Positions 5,749 to 13,076 of a DNA stretch of 19,338 nt are shown piece by piece; the first letter of the stretch is position 1, and each line of letters opens with the position of its first letter. The position numbers and the translations under genes were made by a program. This DNA is from an uncultured Lachnospiraceae bacterium. Lineage in GTDB: Bacteria > Bacillota > Clostridia > Lachnospirales > Lachnospiraceae. Below the pieces are notes generated by a model that had not been told where the DNA came from, made no database searches, and saw only the letters and a list, made by a program, of their open reading frames with translations. The stretch lies in assembly GCA_946413945.1 (NCBI GenBank), contig CAMKMR010000006.1:1-19338 (forward strand), given 5' to 3'.

Positions 5749-8026
5749 GACTCTCATGGAATGTTCTTGAGATAACGTCATCCTGCTGTTCCTTTGTAAG
5801 GCTGATGAACTTAACAGCGTAACCAGAAACACGGATTGTGAAGTTAGCATACTCTGGCTTCTCTGGGTGAGCCTGAGCATCAAGAAGCATCTCTCTACCA
5901 AATACGTTTACGTTAAGGTGATGAGCGCCCTGATCGAAGTATCCGTCCATAGCGTTAACAAGGTTAGAAACCTTCTCATCATCTGAATGTCCAAGAGCTG
6001 ATGGATTCATTGACTGAGTATTTGAGATACCGTCAAGAGCCCACTTGTAAGGGATCTTAGCAACTGAGTTAAGAGAAGCAAGAAGTCCGCTTGTCTCAGC
6101 TCCGTAAGATGGGTTAGCACCTGGTGCGAATGGCTTCCAAGCACGTCTTCCATCAGGAAGGTTACCTGTGAACTTACCATAAACTACGTTAGATGTGATT
6201 GTAAGAAGTGATGTTGTAGGCTCTGCATTACGATATGTATGTCTCTTCTTAACATCTGTGATGAACTCATGAAGGAGCCATACACCGATCTCGTCAGCTC
6301 TATCATCATCGTTACCATACTTAGGGAAATCGCCTTCAACTTCGAAGTCTGTAGCAAGACCTGTCTTCTCGTCACGGATTACCTTAACCTTAGCATACTT
6401 AATAGCTGAAAGTGAATCGATAACGTGTGAGAAACCAGCGATACCTGTAGCAAATGTACGTCTAGCATCTGTGTCGATGAGTGCCATCTCTGCAGCTTCA
6501 TAGAAGTACTTATCATGCATATAGTGGATTAAGTTAAGGATGTTAACATAGATGTCAGCGATCCAGTCAAGCATCTTCTTATACTTAGCAACTACTTCAT
6601 CATAATCAAGATACTCTGATGTGATAGGAGCATATGCTGGACCACACTGAAGTGGAGCACCTGTTTCCTTATCAGCAAACTTAGGGTTCTCATCCTTACC
6701 ACCGTTGATAGCGTAAAGAAGAGCCTTAGCAAGGTTTGCACGAGCACCGAAGAACTGAAGTTCCTTACCAGTCTGTGTTGCAGATACGCAGCAGCAGATT
6801 GAGTAATCATCACCCCAGATTGGCTTCATAACATCATCATTCTCGTACTGGATTGAAGATGTAAGAACAGAAATCTTAGCAGCATATCTCTTGAAGTTAT
6901 CCTGTAACTTAGAAGAGTAAAGAACTGTAAGGTTTGGTTCTGGAGCTGGTCCCATGTTCTCAAGTGTATGTAAGAAACGATAATCGTTCTTTGTAACATG
7001 TGAACGTCCGTCTGATCCGATACCACCAACTTCAAGAGTAGCCCAAACTGGGTCACCTGAGAATAACTGGTTGTAAGACTCGATACGAGCGAACTTAACC
7101 ATACGAAGCTTCATAACGAAGTGATCGATGATCTCCTGTGCTTCTTCCTCTGTGATGATTCCCTTCTTAAGATCTCTTTCGAAGTAGATATCAAGGAATG
7201 TAGAAACACGACCTACTGACATAGCAGCACCGTTCTGTGTCTTGATTGCTGAAAGATATCCGAAATATAACCACTGAACAGCTTCCTTAGCTGTTGTAGC
7301 TGGCTTAGAAATATCGAAACCGTAAGACTGAGCCATAACCTTCATCTTCTTAAGAGCCTTGATCTGGTCAGCTACTTCTTCTCTTAAACGGATAACATCG
7401 TCTGTCATAACACCGCAACCGATGTTCTTCTTATCTTCTTCTTTCCAAGCGATGATCTGATCGATACCGTAAAGAGCTACTCTTCTGTAGTCACCTACGA
7501 TACGTCCACGACCATAAGTATCAGGAAGACCTGTTACGATGTGAGTCTTACGAGCAAGTCTCATCTCTTCTGTATAAGCATCAAATACTGCCTGGTTATG
7601 TGTCTTGTGATAATCATTGAAAATCTTGTGGAAGTTAGCATTTGGTGTGTATCCATACATCTCAAGTGCTTCTTCTGCCATCTTGATACCACCGTAAGGC
7701 ATGAATGCTCTCTTAAGTGGCTTATCTGTCTGAAGACCTACGATCTGCTCAAGATCCTTTGTCTCCTCGTTGATATATCCTGGTCCGTATGCATCGATAT
7801 CTGAAACAACGTCAGCGTCCTCTTTTAAAACACCACCATTATCTCTTTCTGCTTTCTGGAGTTCCTGAAGCTTGCCCCAAAGCTTGTTTGTAGCTTCTGT
7901 AGGTCCAGCAAGGAAGCTCTCGTCTCCATCATATGGAGTATAGTTCTTGTTGATGAAATCACGTACATCACACTCTTCTCTCCAAAGACGACCTTCAAAT
8001 GTGTCCCATGCGTCGAATTTTAACAT
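5744..8026 (-). CDS. pflB: Formate C-acetyltransferase (pyruvate formate-lyase)
   Basis: A 760-residue glycyl-radical enzyme converting pyruvate and CoA to acetyl-CoA and formate in the anaerobic cytosol. The PFL domain occupies most of the protein. The catalytic cysteines lie in a triple-Cys stretch at 411-413 (SICCCVSATQTGKE); Cys412-Cys413 align with the Cys pair of E. coli PflB, and Cys411 is extra. The C-terminal glycyl-radical loop RVSGYAVKF puts the radical at Gly735. QFFGARANLAKALLYAINGG (424-443) and the start MLKFDAWDTF also fit PflB, and the length matches E. coli PflB. AGGAG stands about 7 bases before the ATG. The gene has a promoter at 8114-8142 and a leader hairpin, and is followed by the weaker-expressed activase. 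Divergence from related glycerol or choline lyases is clear from the PflB-specific Cys pair and length. Confidence 0.97.
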   Translation of the reverse strand: MLKFDAWDTFEGRLWREECDVRDFINKNYTPYDGDESFLAGPTEATNKLWGKLQELQKAERDNGGVLKEDADVVSDIDAYGPGYINEETKDLEQIVGLQTDKPLKRAFMPYGGIKMAEEALEMYGYTPNANFHKIFNDYHKTHNQAVFDAYTEEMRLARKTHIVTGLPDTYGRGRIVGDYRRVALYGIDQIIAWKEEDKKNIGCGVMTDDVIRLREEVADQIKALKKMKVMAQSYGFDISKPATTAKEAVQWLYFGYLSAIKTQNGAAMSVGRVSTFLDIYFERDLKKGIITEEEAQEIIDHFVMKLRMVKFARIESYNQLFSGDPVWATLEVGGIGSDGRSHVTKNDYRFLHTLENMGPAPEPNLTVLYSSKLQDNFKRYAAKISVLTSSIQYENDDVMKPIWGDDYSICCCVSATQTGKELQFFGARANLAKALLYAINGGKDENPKFADKETGAPLQCGPAYAPITSEYLDYDEVVAKYKKMLDWIADIYVNILNLIHYMHDKYFYEAAEMALIDTDARRTFATGIAGFSHVIDSLSAIKYAKVKVIRDEKTGLATDFEVEGDFPKYGNDDDRADEIGVWLLHEFITDVKKRHTYRNAEPTTSLLTITSNVVYGKFTGNLPDGRRAWKPFAPGANPSYGAETSGLLASLNSVAKIPYKWALDGISNTQSMNPSALGHSDDEKVSNLVNAMDGYFDQGAHHLNVNVFGREMLLDAQAHPEKPEYANFTIRVSGYAVKFISLTKEQQDDVISRTFHESL

Positions 8027-8058
8027 GTTTATTCTCCTTTACATTTATAATTTTTGCA

Positions 8059-8080
8059 GCAGCCTTTTACTAAAGGCTGC
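8059..8080. other. Hairpin in the pflB leader
   Basis: A 9-bp perfect stem GCAGCCTTT/AAAGGCTGC with a 4-base loop lies about 33 bases upstream of the pflB start, inside its predicted leader (minus strand). No T-run follows it on the minus strand, so it is unlikely to terminate pflB. It may protect the 5' end of an abundant mRNA. On the plus strand it is followed by TTTTGATTT and looks terminator-like, but no plus-strand gene precedes it. Confidence 0.5.
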
Positions 8081-8113
8081 TTTTGATTTATTAGTAATTT
8101 ATCTTACAAGTGC

Positions 8114-8142
8114 ATTATATTTCATAAGATTCTTTATTTCAA
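8114..8142 (-). promoter_or_regulatory. SigA promoter of pflB
   Basis: On the minus strand TTGAAA (8137-8142) and TATAAT (8114-8119) are separated by 17 bases. The start site would be near 8107, giving an 80-base leader that contains the hairpin at 8059-8080 and the AGGAG site. Two direct GTACAAT copies (8169-8175 and 8192-8198, plus-strand reading) lie upstream of the -35 and might bind an activator. Confidence 0.75.
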
Positions 8143-8227
8143 CCGGATTCATACATGTTTTTAATTTTGTACAATCTTTGTTTTTTTATAGGTACAATTT
8201 TCAGCATTTAAGCCATAAAAAGCCACC

Positions 8228-8256
8228 TTTTCACCCTTAATTTTTTGTGATATACT
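8228..8256 (+). promoter_or_regulatory. Extended -10 promoter of transketolase
   Basis: The -10 TATACT (8251-8256) is preceded by TGA (extended -10) and lies 17 bases after a weak -35 TTTTCA (8228-8233). Transcription would start near 8263, at the left arm of an inverted repeat (8262-8297), and would give a leader of about 77 bases. Confidence 0.55.
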
Positions 8257-8261
8257 AACTT

Positions 8262-8320
8262 TGCCTATCTAGGGTATTTTTAGGGATAGATTAGGCAGAT
8301 TTTTACATATAGTATGTAAA
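8262..8320. promoter_or_regulatory. Two inverted repeats in the transketolase leader
   Basis: The first repeat pairs TGCCTATCTA (8262-8271) with TAGATTAGGCA (8287-8297), with one bulged base and an interior holding two TAGGG copies. The second is a perfect 8-bp inverted repeat with a 3-base centre, TTTACATATAGTATGTAAA (8302-8320), ending a few bases before the AAAGGG SD. Either could be an operator or an RNA hairpin limiting translation. No known regulator motif is matched with confidence. Confidence 0.45.
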
Positions 8321-8339
8321 TAACGAAAGGGATAAACTA

Positions 8340-10343
8340 ATGAGTAACAGTATCGACACTAAATCAGTAAATGCAATCCGAATCCTCTCTGCAGATGCGA
8401 TTCAGAAAGCAAATTCAGGTCATCCTGGACTTCCACTCGGTGCAGCTCCTATGGCTTACACTCTCTGGACAAAGCATTTAAAACACAACCCAACAGATCC
8501 TGATTGGGTTAACAGAGATCGCTTTATCTTATCAGGCGGACACGGCTCAATGCTTCTCTATTCGCTCCTTCACCTTTTTGGTTATGGACTTACAGTAGAA
8601 GATTTAAAGAATTTCCGCCAGCTCGGATCACTTACACCAGGTCATCCTGAATACAGACACACAGTTGGTGTTGAAGCTACAACTGGCCCTCTTGGAGCAG
8701 GTATGGCAATGTCTGTTGGTATGGCCGCTGCTGAAAAGCACCTTGCAACTGTATTTAATGAACCAGATTTTCCAGTAGTCGATCATTATACATATGTTCT
8801 CGGCGGAGATGGTTGCATGATGGAAGGTATTTCCTATGAAGCATTCTCTCTTGCTGGAACACTTGGACTTTCAAAACTAATAGTCCTTTATGATTCAAAT
8901 GATATTTCTATATCTGCAAATATTTCTATCGAGGGGGGTACTAATATTGCCTTCCGTGAAAATGTATCTAAGCGCTTCGAATCATTTGGCTTCCAGACTC
9001 TTCTTGTTGAAGATGGAACTGATCTTGATGCAATCTCTAAAGCTATTGATGAAGCAAAAGCAGATACAGAGCGTCCATCTTTCATTCAGATTAAGACAAA
9101 GATTGGTGCCGGATGCCCTGCAAAAGAGGGTAAGGCTTCTGCTCACGGTGAACCACTTGGCGTAGACAATATCAAAGCTTTAAGAGAAAATCTTGGCTGG
9201 GAATATGAAGAGCCATTCTTCGTACCAGAAGACGTTTATAATAATTTCAAATCTGTTGCAAAAAACAATGCAAAATATGAAGAAGAGTGGAATGATCTTT
9301 TTGAAAGATACTGTGCAAAGTATCCTGAAAAGAAAGCTCTTTGGGATAAATATTACGATAAAAAATTGGCTGAGCAGCTTTACGACAATGAAGAATTTTG
9401 GAATACAGTAACAGTTCCGGAAGCTACAAGAAACATTTCAGGTAAATGCATCAATGTTATGAAGAATATCCTTCCTAATATGTTCGGTGGAGCTGCTGAC
9501 CTTGCACCTTCTACTAAAACATATATGGATGGTCTTGGCGATTTCTCTAAGGAAACTCCTGAAGGATCAAATATGCACTTTGGTGTAAGAGAACTTGCTA
9601 TGGCTGCCATTGGAAATGGTATCTACCTCCACGGAGGATTAAGACCTTATGTTTCAACATTCTTCGTATTCAGTGATTTCTTAAAACCAATGGCAAGACT
9701 TTCATCACTTATGAGAGTTCCAAATGTATACGTTCTTACACATGACTCTATCGGTGTAGGTGAAGACGGACCTACTCATGAGCCAATTGAACAGCTTGCA
9801 ATGTTCAGAGCTATGCCAAACTTCTATGTATGGCGTCCAGCTGATTCATATGAAACTGCAGCTGCCTGGTATTTTGCTGAAACAAGTGAAGAAAAGCCAT
9901 CAGCTCTTGTACTTTCAAGACAGAAGATGCCTCAGCTTGAGAATTCTTCTAAAGAAGCTCTTAAAGGAGCATATGTTCTTTATGATTCTGCTAAGGAAGT
10001 TCCTGATGGAATCATCATGGCAACTGGTTCAGAAGTAAGCCTTGCAGTTGAGGCCCGTGAAATCCTTCTTAAGGATGGTATCGACGTAAGAGTTGTAAGT
10101 ATGCCATGTATGGATCTCTTCGATGAACAGTCAGCTGAATATAAGGAATCAGTTCTTCCTTCAACTGTAACAAAGCGTGTTTCTGTTGAAGCTCTCTCAA
10201 CTTTTGGTTGGGGCAAATACACAGGCCTTAATGGAAAGAATATCGGAATGACAAGTTTTGGAGCATCAGCACCTGCTGATAAACTCTTCCCTTACTTCGG
10301 AATCACAACAGAAGCTGTTGTAGAAGCAATGAAGAGTCTCTAA
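8340..10343 (+). CDS. tkt: Transketolase
   Basis: A 667-residue thiamine-diphosphate enzyme that moves two-carbon units between sugar phosphates in the non-oxidative pentose phosphate pathway. The N-terminal pyrophosphate domain (about 1-330) has His28 in SGHPGLPLG, GGHGSMLLYS (66-75), TTGPLGAGMAMSVGMA (114-129) and the TPP motif running from GDGCMMEG (156-163) to Asn187. The pyrimidine-binding domain (about 355-530) has FGGAADLAPST (382-392), the catalytic Glu418 in FGVRELAM, and THDSIGVGEDGPTHEP (467-482). A C-terminal transketolase domain follows. Length and motif order are those of a full TktA. AAAGGG lies about 9 bases before the ATG. The gene is divergent from pflB and ends at a strong bidirectional terminator. 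With RpiB nearby, it supplies pentose phosphates in an organism that may lack an oxidative branch (inference). Confidence 0.97.
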   Translation: MSNSIDTKSVNAIRILSADAIQKANSGHPGLPLGAAPMAYTLWTKHLKHNPTDPDWVNRDRFILSGGHGSMLLYSLLHLFGYGLTVEDLKNFRQLGSLTPGHPEYRHTVGVEATTGPLGAGMAMSVGMAAAEKHLATVFNEPDFPVVDHYTYVLGGDGCMMEGISYEAFSLAGTLGLSKLIVLYDSNDISISANISIEGGTNIAFRENVSKRFESFGFQTLLVEDGTDLDAISKAIDEAKADTERPSFIQIKTKIGAGCPAKEGKASAHGEPLGVDNIKALRENLGWEYEEPFFVPEDVYNNFKSVAKNNAKYEEEWNDLFERYCAKYPEKKALWDKYYDKKLAEQLYDNEEFWNTVTVPEATRNISGKCINVMKNILPNMFGGAADLAPSTKTYMDGLGDFSKETPEGSNMHFGVRELAMAAIGNGIYLHGGLRPYVSTFFVFSDFLKPMARLSSLMRVPNVYVLTHDSIGVGEDGPTHEPIEQLAMFRAMPNFYVWRPADSYETAAAWYFAETSEEKPSALVLSRQKMPQLENSSKEALKGAYVLYDSAKEVPDGIIMATGSEVSLAVEAREILLKDGIDVRVVSMPCMDLFDEQSAEYKESVLPSTVTKRVSVEALSTFGWGKYTGLNGKNIGMTSFGASAPADKLFPYFGITTEAVVEAMKSL

Positions 10344-10380
10344 AAACATAAAGAAGCTTTCATAAGTAACTAAAACCTAA

Positions 10381-10411
10381 AAAAAAGCAGCGAATCTTTC
10401 GCTGCTTTTTT
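10381..10411. terminator. Bidirectional terminator for tkt and mecA
   Basis: A 14-bp perfect stem (10381-10394 with 10398-10411) has a 3-base loop. The GCAGCGAA/TTCGCTGC core is flanked by A6 and T6, so both strands carry a hairpin followed by a T-run. It ends tkt (+) 38 bases after its stop and would end mecA (-) after a 3' tail of about 145 bases. Confidence 0.88.
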
Positions 10412-10554
10412 AACTTTGCTTATCCTTTTTTAACGGGTTTACCTTTTTTTACTTATTTTATGCCTCTAATATAAGGTCTCTTAATTAACTGAACCGAATG
10501 CTTGCCTTCTTACATTGATAGCGTGCCTCTAAATTTCTCAGCATAGTAAAAATA

Positions 10555-11589
10555 CTAAATATAAGCTAATGTTTCTATCGCATCTCCTCTTCTTATGCAG
10601 ACAAAATGTTCATCAAAATAATCTAATGATGAATATACCATTCTGCAACGTACTCCATATTCTCCGAGGAGCATACAGAATCTTCCGAATTCCTTTTCAT
10701 CCATTTCTGCTGCTTTTTCAGCATAGATATAAAGATTTCCATCCTTTGGATTTTTATAGAAAGAACTATATCCATTAAAGAATCTGCTTACAACTTTGCA
10801 AGCAGTAATAATTCCCTTCATATCTTTAAAGACAAATATTACCTTTTCTTCCTTTAACTTTTGTTCATTCTTTATTCTTTCGTATTCTTTCTTAACCCTT
10901 TCCTTTTCTGGATCTTCTTTCTCTTTTGCAATAGGATCATCATCTTTAAAAGGAAGCTCACTTTTTAACGAATCATTTTCTTTTGAATCAGGATTATTTT
11001 TCTGATTTTTGAATTTTCCTAAGCCTGCAGCAATCTCACTTGTTAGCTTACCAATTACATCAATGAGCTGTTTTTCATCCAGATGCTTATTGTCCATGGT
11101 GATACTGATTTCTGCTGTGTTTTCTTTATCTTTTTCCTTATCATCAGCATCAGTATCAGTATCATCGTCATCTACAATCTCATATGAATCATCATCGTCT
11201 TCATCAATATCATCATAATCGTCATCATCTGGAATTACTGTTGCTGAATATCCATCATTTATATTTATATCGTCAGACGAAGAAACACCTGACCCATTGG
11301 TAAATCTTGAAAATCTTGTATCTAATTCATCCGGATTCTCTACTCCTGAAATAAAAAGTACAAGAGAATTATCTTTCATCGGAACTGCCTCTACCATAAG
11401 AGACATACCCTCAAAATCAACATTAAACTTTTCATGTGCCTGATCCATCATTTCCCTAAAAAGAGCTTTTGCCTTTTCAGAACCATAGGCAAGTTCAGAC
11501 AGATTAATATTCTTATTCTCTAAATCTTCCTTGGTCAATGTGCATTTGATCTTTTTATCATTTATCTTTTCAATCTTAATATGAATCAC
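10555..11589 (-). CDS. mecA: Adaptor protein MecA with long acidic linker
   Basis: Up to 344 residues (counted from the GTG at 11589). MecA proteins deliver substrates to the ClpCP protease and promote ClpC hexamer assembly. The N-terminal substrate-binding domain (about 4-83) resembles MecA (IKIEKINDKKIKCTLTKEDL, ALFREMMDQAH). The C-terminal ClpC-binding domain (about 249-344) has VIFVFKDMKGIITACK and SSLDYFDEHFVCIRRGDAIE. Between them lies a roughly 160-residue linker with Asp-rich runs (121-151) and a Lys/Glu-rich helix (220-248). Bacillus MecA is about 218 residues, so this linker is unusually long. The start is doubtful: the GTG overlaps its own only good SD. Family alignment and SD spacing both favour an AUU codon at 11580. 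The gene has its own probable promoter and is convergent with tkt. Confidence 0.88.
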   Translation of the reverse strand: MIHIKIEKINDKKIKCTLTKEDLENKNINLSELAYGSEKAKALFREMMDQAHEKFNVDFEGMSLMVEAVPMKDNSLVLFISGVENPDELDTRFSRFTNGSGVSSSDDININDGYSATVIPDDDDYDDIDEDDDDSYEIVDDDDTDTDADDKEKDKENTAEISITMDNKHLDEKQLIDVIGKLTSEIAAGLGKFKNQKNNPDSKENDSLKSELPFKDDDPIAKEKEDPEKERVKKEYERIKNEQKLKEEKVIFVFKDMKGIITACKVVSRFFNGYSSFYKNPKDGNLYIYAEKAAEMDEKEFGRFCMLLGEYGVRCRMVYSSLDYFDEHFVCIRRGDAIETLAYI

Positions 11590-11619
11590 CTCTTTATTTA
11601 TCTTCCATCTTGTTGGCTA

Positions 11620-11649
11620 ATTGTATCACACAATGTCAATATCTGTACA
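11620..11649 (-). promoter_or_regulatory. Possible extended -10 promoter of mecA
   Basis: On the minus strand TGATACAAT (11620-11628) is an extended -10. A weak -35 TGTACA (11644-11649) lies 18 bases upstream. The leader would be about 30 bases. A small inverted repeat ATTGT-N5-ACAAT (11620-11634) covers the -10, so an operator here is possible. Confidence 0.4.
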
Positions 11650-12030
11650 TTAACATTTATTTTTTTTCTGTGAAATAATCTCTTACTTATTTTTAAATAA
11701 CTATTTTCATGTTAATTAGTCTTTTTCTTTCTTATATCTCTTATTATTTTATTTATATTAGATAAAGCTTAAATTTTCTTACTTGTATTTTATCATTCCC
11801 TGTATTATCATAACTATTGAACATCCAAAAAATTCAAATTCGTTCTCACCGTTTCTGGTGCAATTCCCGATTTAGAACTATTTGAGCAAAAAAACTGAAG
11901 GCTTAAAAAAGAATATATTATATATCACACTTTTCCTTATAGTCTTATTGCCTTCGGTTAAAAGAACAGGGGGGATGTTAAACTAAAAATGATACTCTGC
12001 AACCTATTGTAAGGTGTTTTTATTAGAAGA
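11650..12030. other. Gene-free interval with hairpin structures
   Basis: No ORF with an SD is found here on either strand. Two structures stand out. At 11840-11887 nested stems CAAAT/ATTTG, GTTCT/AGAAC and CACC/GGTG form a bulged hairpin. On the minus strand it is followed by AATTTTTT. At 11894-11957 a long-range repeat AACTGAAGGC/GCCTTCGGTT closes an AT-rich interior. On the minus strand this is followed by T7. Either could belong to a small RNA or to a leader upstream of mecA, but no promoter for such an RNA is clear and no known riboswitch core was recognised. Confidence 0.35.
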
Positions 12031-12032
12031 AC

Positions 12033-12068
12033 AAAAAAGCGGCTGTAATTAAAAACTACAGCCGCTTT
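12033..12068 (-). terminator. Terminator of the ferredoxin gene
   Basis: On the minus strand the 12-bp perfect stem (12068-12057 with 12047-12036; AAAGCGGCTGTA/TACAGCCGCTTT) with a 9-base loop is followed by six T. It lies 16 bases past the ferredoxin stop codon. Confidence 0.88.
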
Positions 12069-12084
12069 CCTATTTAAATTAAAA

Positions 12085-12255
12085 TTAAGCCTCAGCGATT
12101 GTTCCTACTGGACATCCACCTGCGCAAGCACCACAGCTGATGCATGAGTTCTCATCGATAACGAACTTTCCGCCATCTTCTGAAATTGCACCTACTGGAC
12201 ATGTTCCAGCACAAGCTCCACAACCGATACAGCCATCACCAATTCTAAATGCCAT
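12085..12255 (-). CDS. 2[4Fe-4S] ferredoxin
   Basis: A 56-residue electron carrier, too short for many ORF cut-offs. The translation opens MAFRIGDGCIGCGACAGTC and carries two copies of the CxxCxxCxxxCP signature: Cys9, 12, 15 and 19 followed by Pro, and Cys38, 41, 44 and 48 followed by Pro. The second half repeats the first (CISCGACAGGCPVGTI against CIGCGACAGTCPVGAI), as in clostridial ferredoxins. Proteins of this type accept low-potential electrons, for example from pyruvate:ferredoxin oxidoreductase, and pass them to hydrogenase or Rnf; the partner here is not visible. The ATG at 12255 has AAGGAGG about 10 bases upstream, and the gene is a single-gene unit with its own terminator. Confidence 0.95.
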   Translation of the reverse strand: MAFRIGDGCIGCGACAGTCPVGAISEDGGKFVIDENSCISCGACAGGCPVGTIAEA

Positions 12256-12296
12256 AACTAGTTTATCCTCCTTGTTAAATTAATTCAATTTGCTTA

Positions 12297-12325
12297 ATGA
12301 TACTACATATTTAGTTTTTACACAA
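12297..12325 (-). promoter_or_regulatory. Probable promoter of the ferredoxin gene
   Basis: On the minus strand TTGTGT (12320-12325) and TATCAT (12297-12302) are 17 bases apart, placing a start site near 12290 and a leader of about 35 bases before the ATG. Both hexamers are imperfect, but no better match is present in the gap. Confidence 0.45.
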
Positions 12326-12366
12326 GCCTAATAAAATTTATTAAGATTTAGTTCTTTCAAGTTTCC

Positions 12367-12418
12367 GTTTATATCAACCACATTATAAATACGTTTATAC
12401 CAACCACATTATAAATAC
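12367..12418. repeat. 26-bp tandem duplication (two copies)
   Basis: Copies at 12367-12392 and 12393-12418 are directly abutting and differ at a single base (T at 12374 against C at 12400). Each begins GTTTATA and ends TTATAAATAC around a CAACCACA core. It lies between the divergent ferredoxin and HTH genes, upstream of both. The near identity suggests either a recent slip duplication or a paired binding site. Confidence 0.75.
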
Positions 12419-12539
12419 TTGTGTTTTTTTTAACATTATGTTACTTTTTATAAAGAATTTAATATCATTTTTAACAGATAATGATCATATTTATTAAGAG
12501 TGATATTTAACCTTTTCTAAAGTTCCAGGAGGTTTAATA

Positions 12540-13076
12540 ATGGGAAGAAAAGCATCTAAGGCGACCAAAAACATTTATTACATTGCTAGATATAACGCCT
12601 CACTTAAAAATGATGTTTTCTCAAGCAGAGAAAAAGCAGCTGAACAGCTCGGTATTGAACGTAGCCGACTTGCCAGAATTGAACTTGGAGTCATCACTCC
12701 ATATGCTGAAGAAATCCTTATCATGGCTAAAAAATATGACGCTATGTATCTTGCAGATGATTATTGCGAAAGTGTTTGTCCTATTGGAAAACAGAGAGCA
12801 CTTGCAACTCTTGCAAATTCAACTGCTGCGCATGAGTCTCTTGAACGATTATCACTGAGATTTTTAAGTAGTGTTCAAAGTATTGATGAGATAACTGATA
12901 AACTTGTTAATATCTCAAAAGATGGTATTGTAACAAAGAACGAATATGAAAGTTTCCATGAAGTCCTTTCTTCAATGGATGAATTATCTCAGAATATTAA
13001 AAATATAAAAGATTGGATCAATTCTGACCCAATCCTTCGTTCACTCTTTAATAATGATGTTAAGGATGTAAAATGA
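12540..13076 (+). CDS. Small XRE-like helix-turn-helix protein
   Basis: A 178-residue cytosolic protein with an XRE/lambda-repressor-like helix-turn-helix at about 25-68 (SSREKAAEQLGIERSRLARIELG, then ITPYAEEILIMAKKYD). It is therefore probably a DNA-binding regulator. After the HTH comes DYCESVCPIGK (74-84), where Cys76 and Cys80 could bind a metal or form a disulfide; this is speculative. The rest (about 95-165) is predicted helical and could dimerise. A strong AGGAGG lies 7 bases before the ATG. The gene stands alone on its strand, divergent from the ferredoxin gene across the 26-bp duplication. Its stop TGA directly abuts the rsmI stop. Its target is unknown; autoregulation or control of the ferredoxin is possible. 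Confidence 0.8.
   Translation: MGRKASKATKNIYYIARYNASLKNDVFSSREKAAEQLGIERSRLARIELGVITPYAEEILIMAKKYDAMYLADDYCESVCPIGKQRALATLANSTAAHESLERLSLRFLSSVQSIDEITDKLVNISKDGIVTKNEYESFHEVLSSMDELSQNIKNIKDWINSDPILRSLFNNDVKDVK

Noticed and set aside
11858..11882. GGTGCAATTCCCGA resembling part of an FMN riboswitch
   Set aside because: The other conserved FMN-riboswitch stems and the AGGGTGAAATTCC core are missing, and no riboflavin gene follows.
11973..12011. G-rich GGGGGG with ATG codons giving 3- and 7-codon ORFs
   Set aside because: The peptides are too short, the spacing is poor, and nothing downstream on the plus strand would use a leader peptide.
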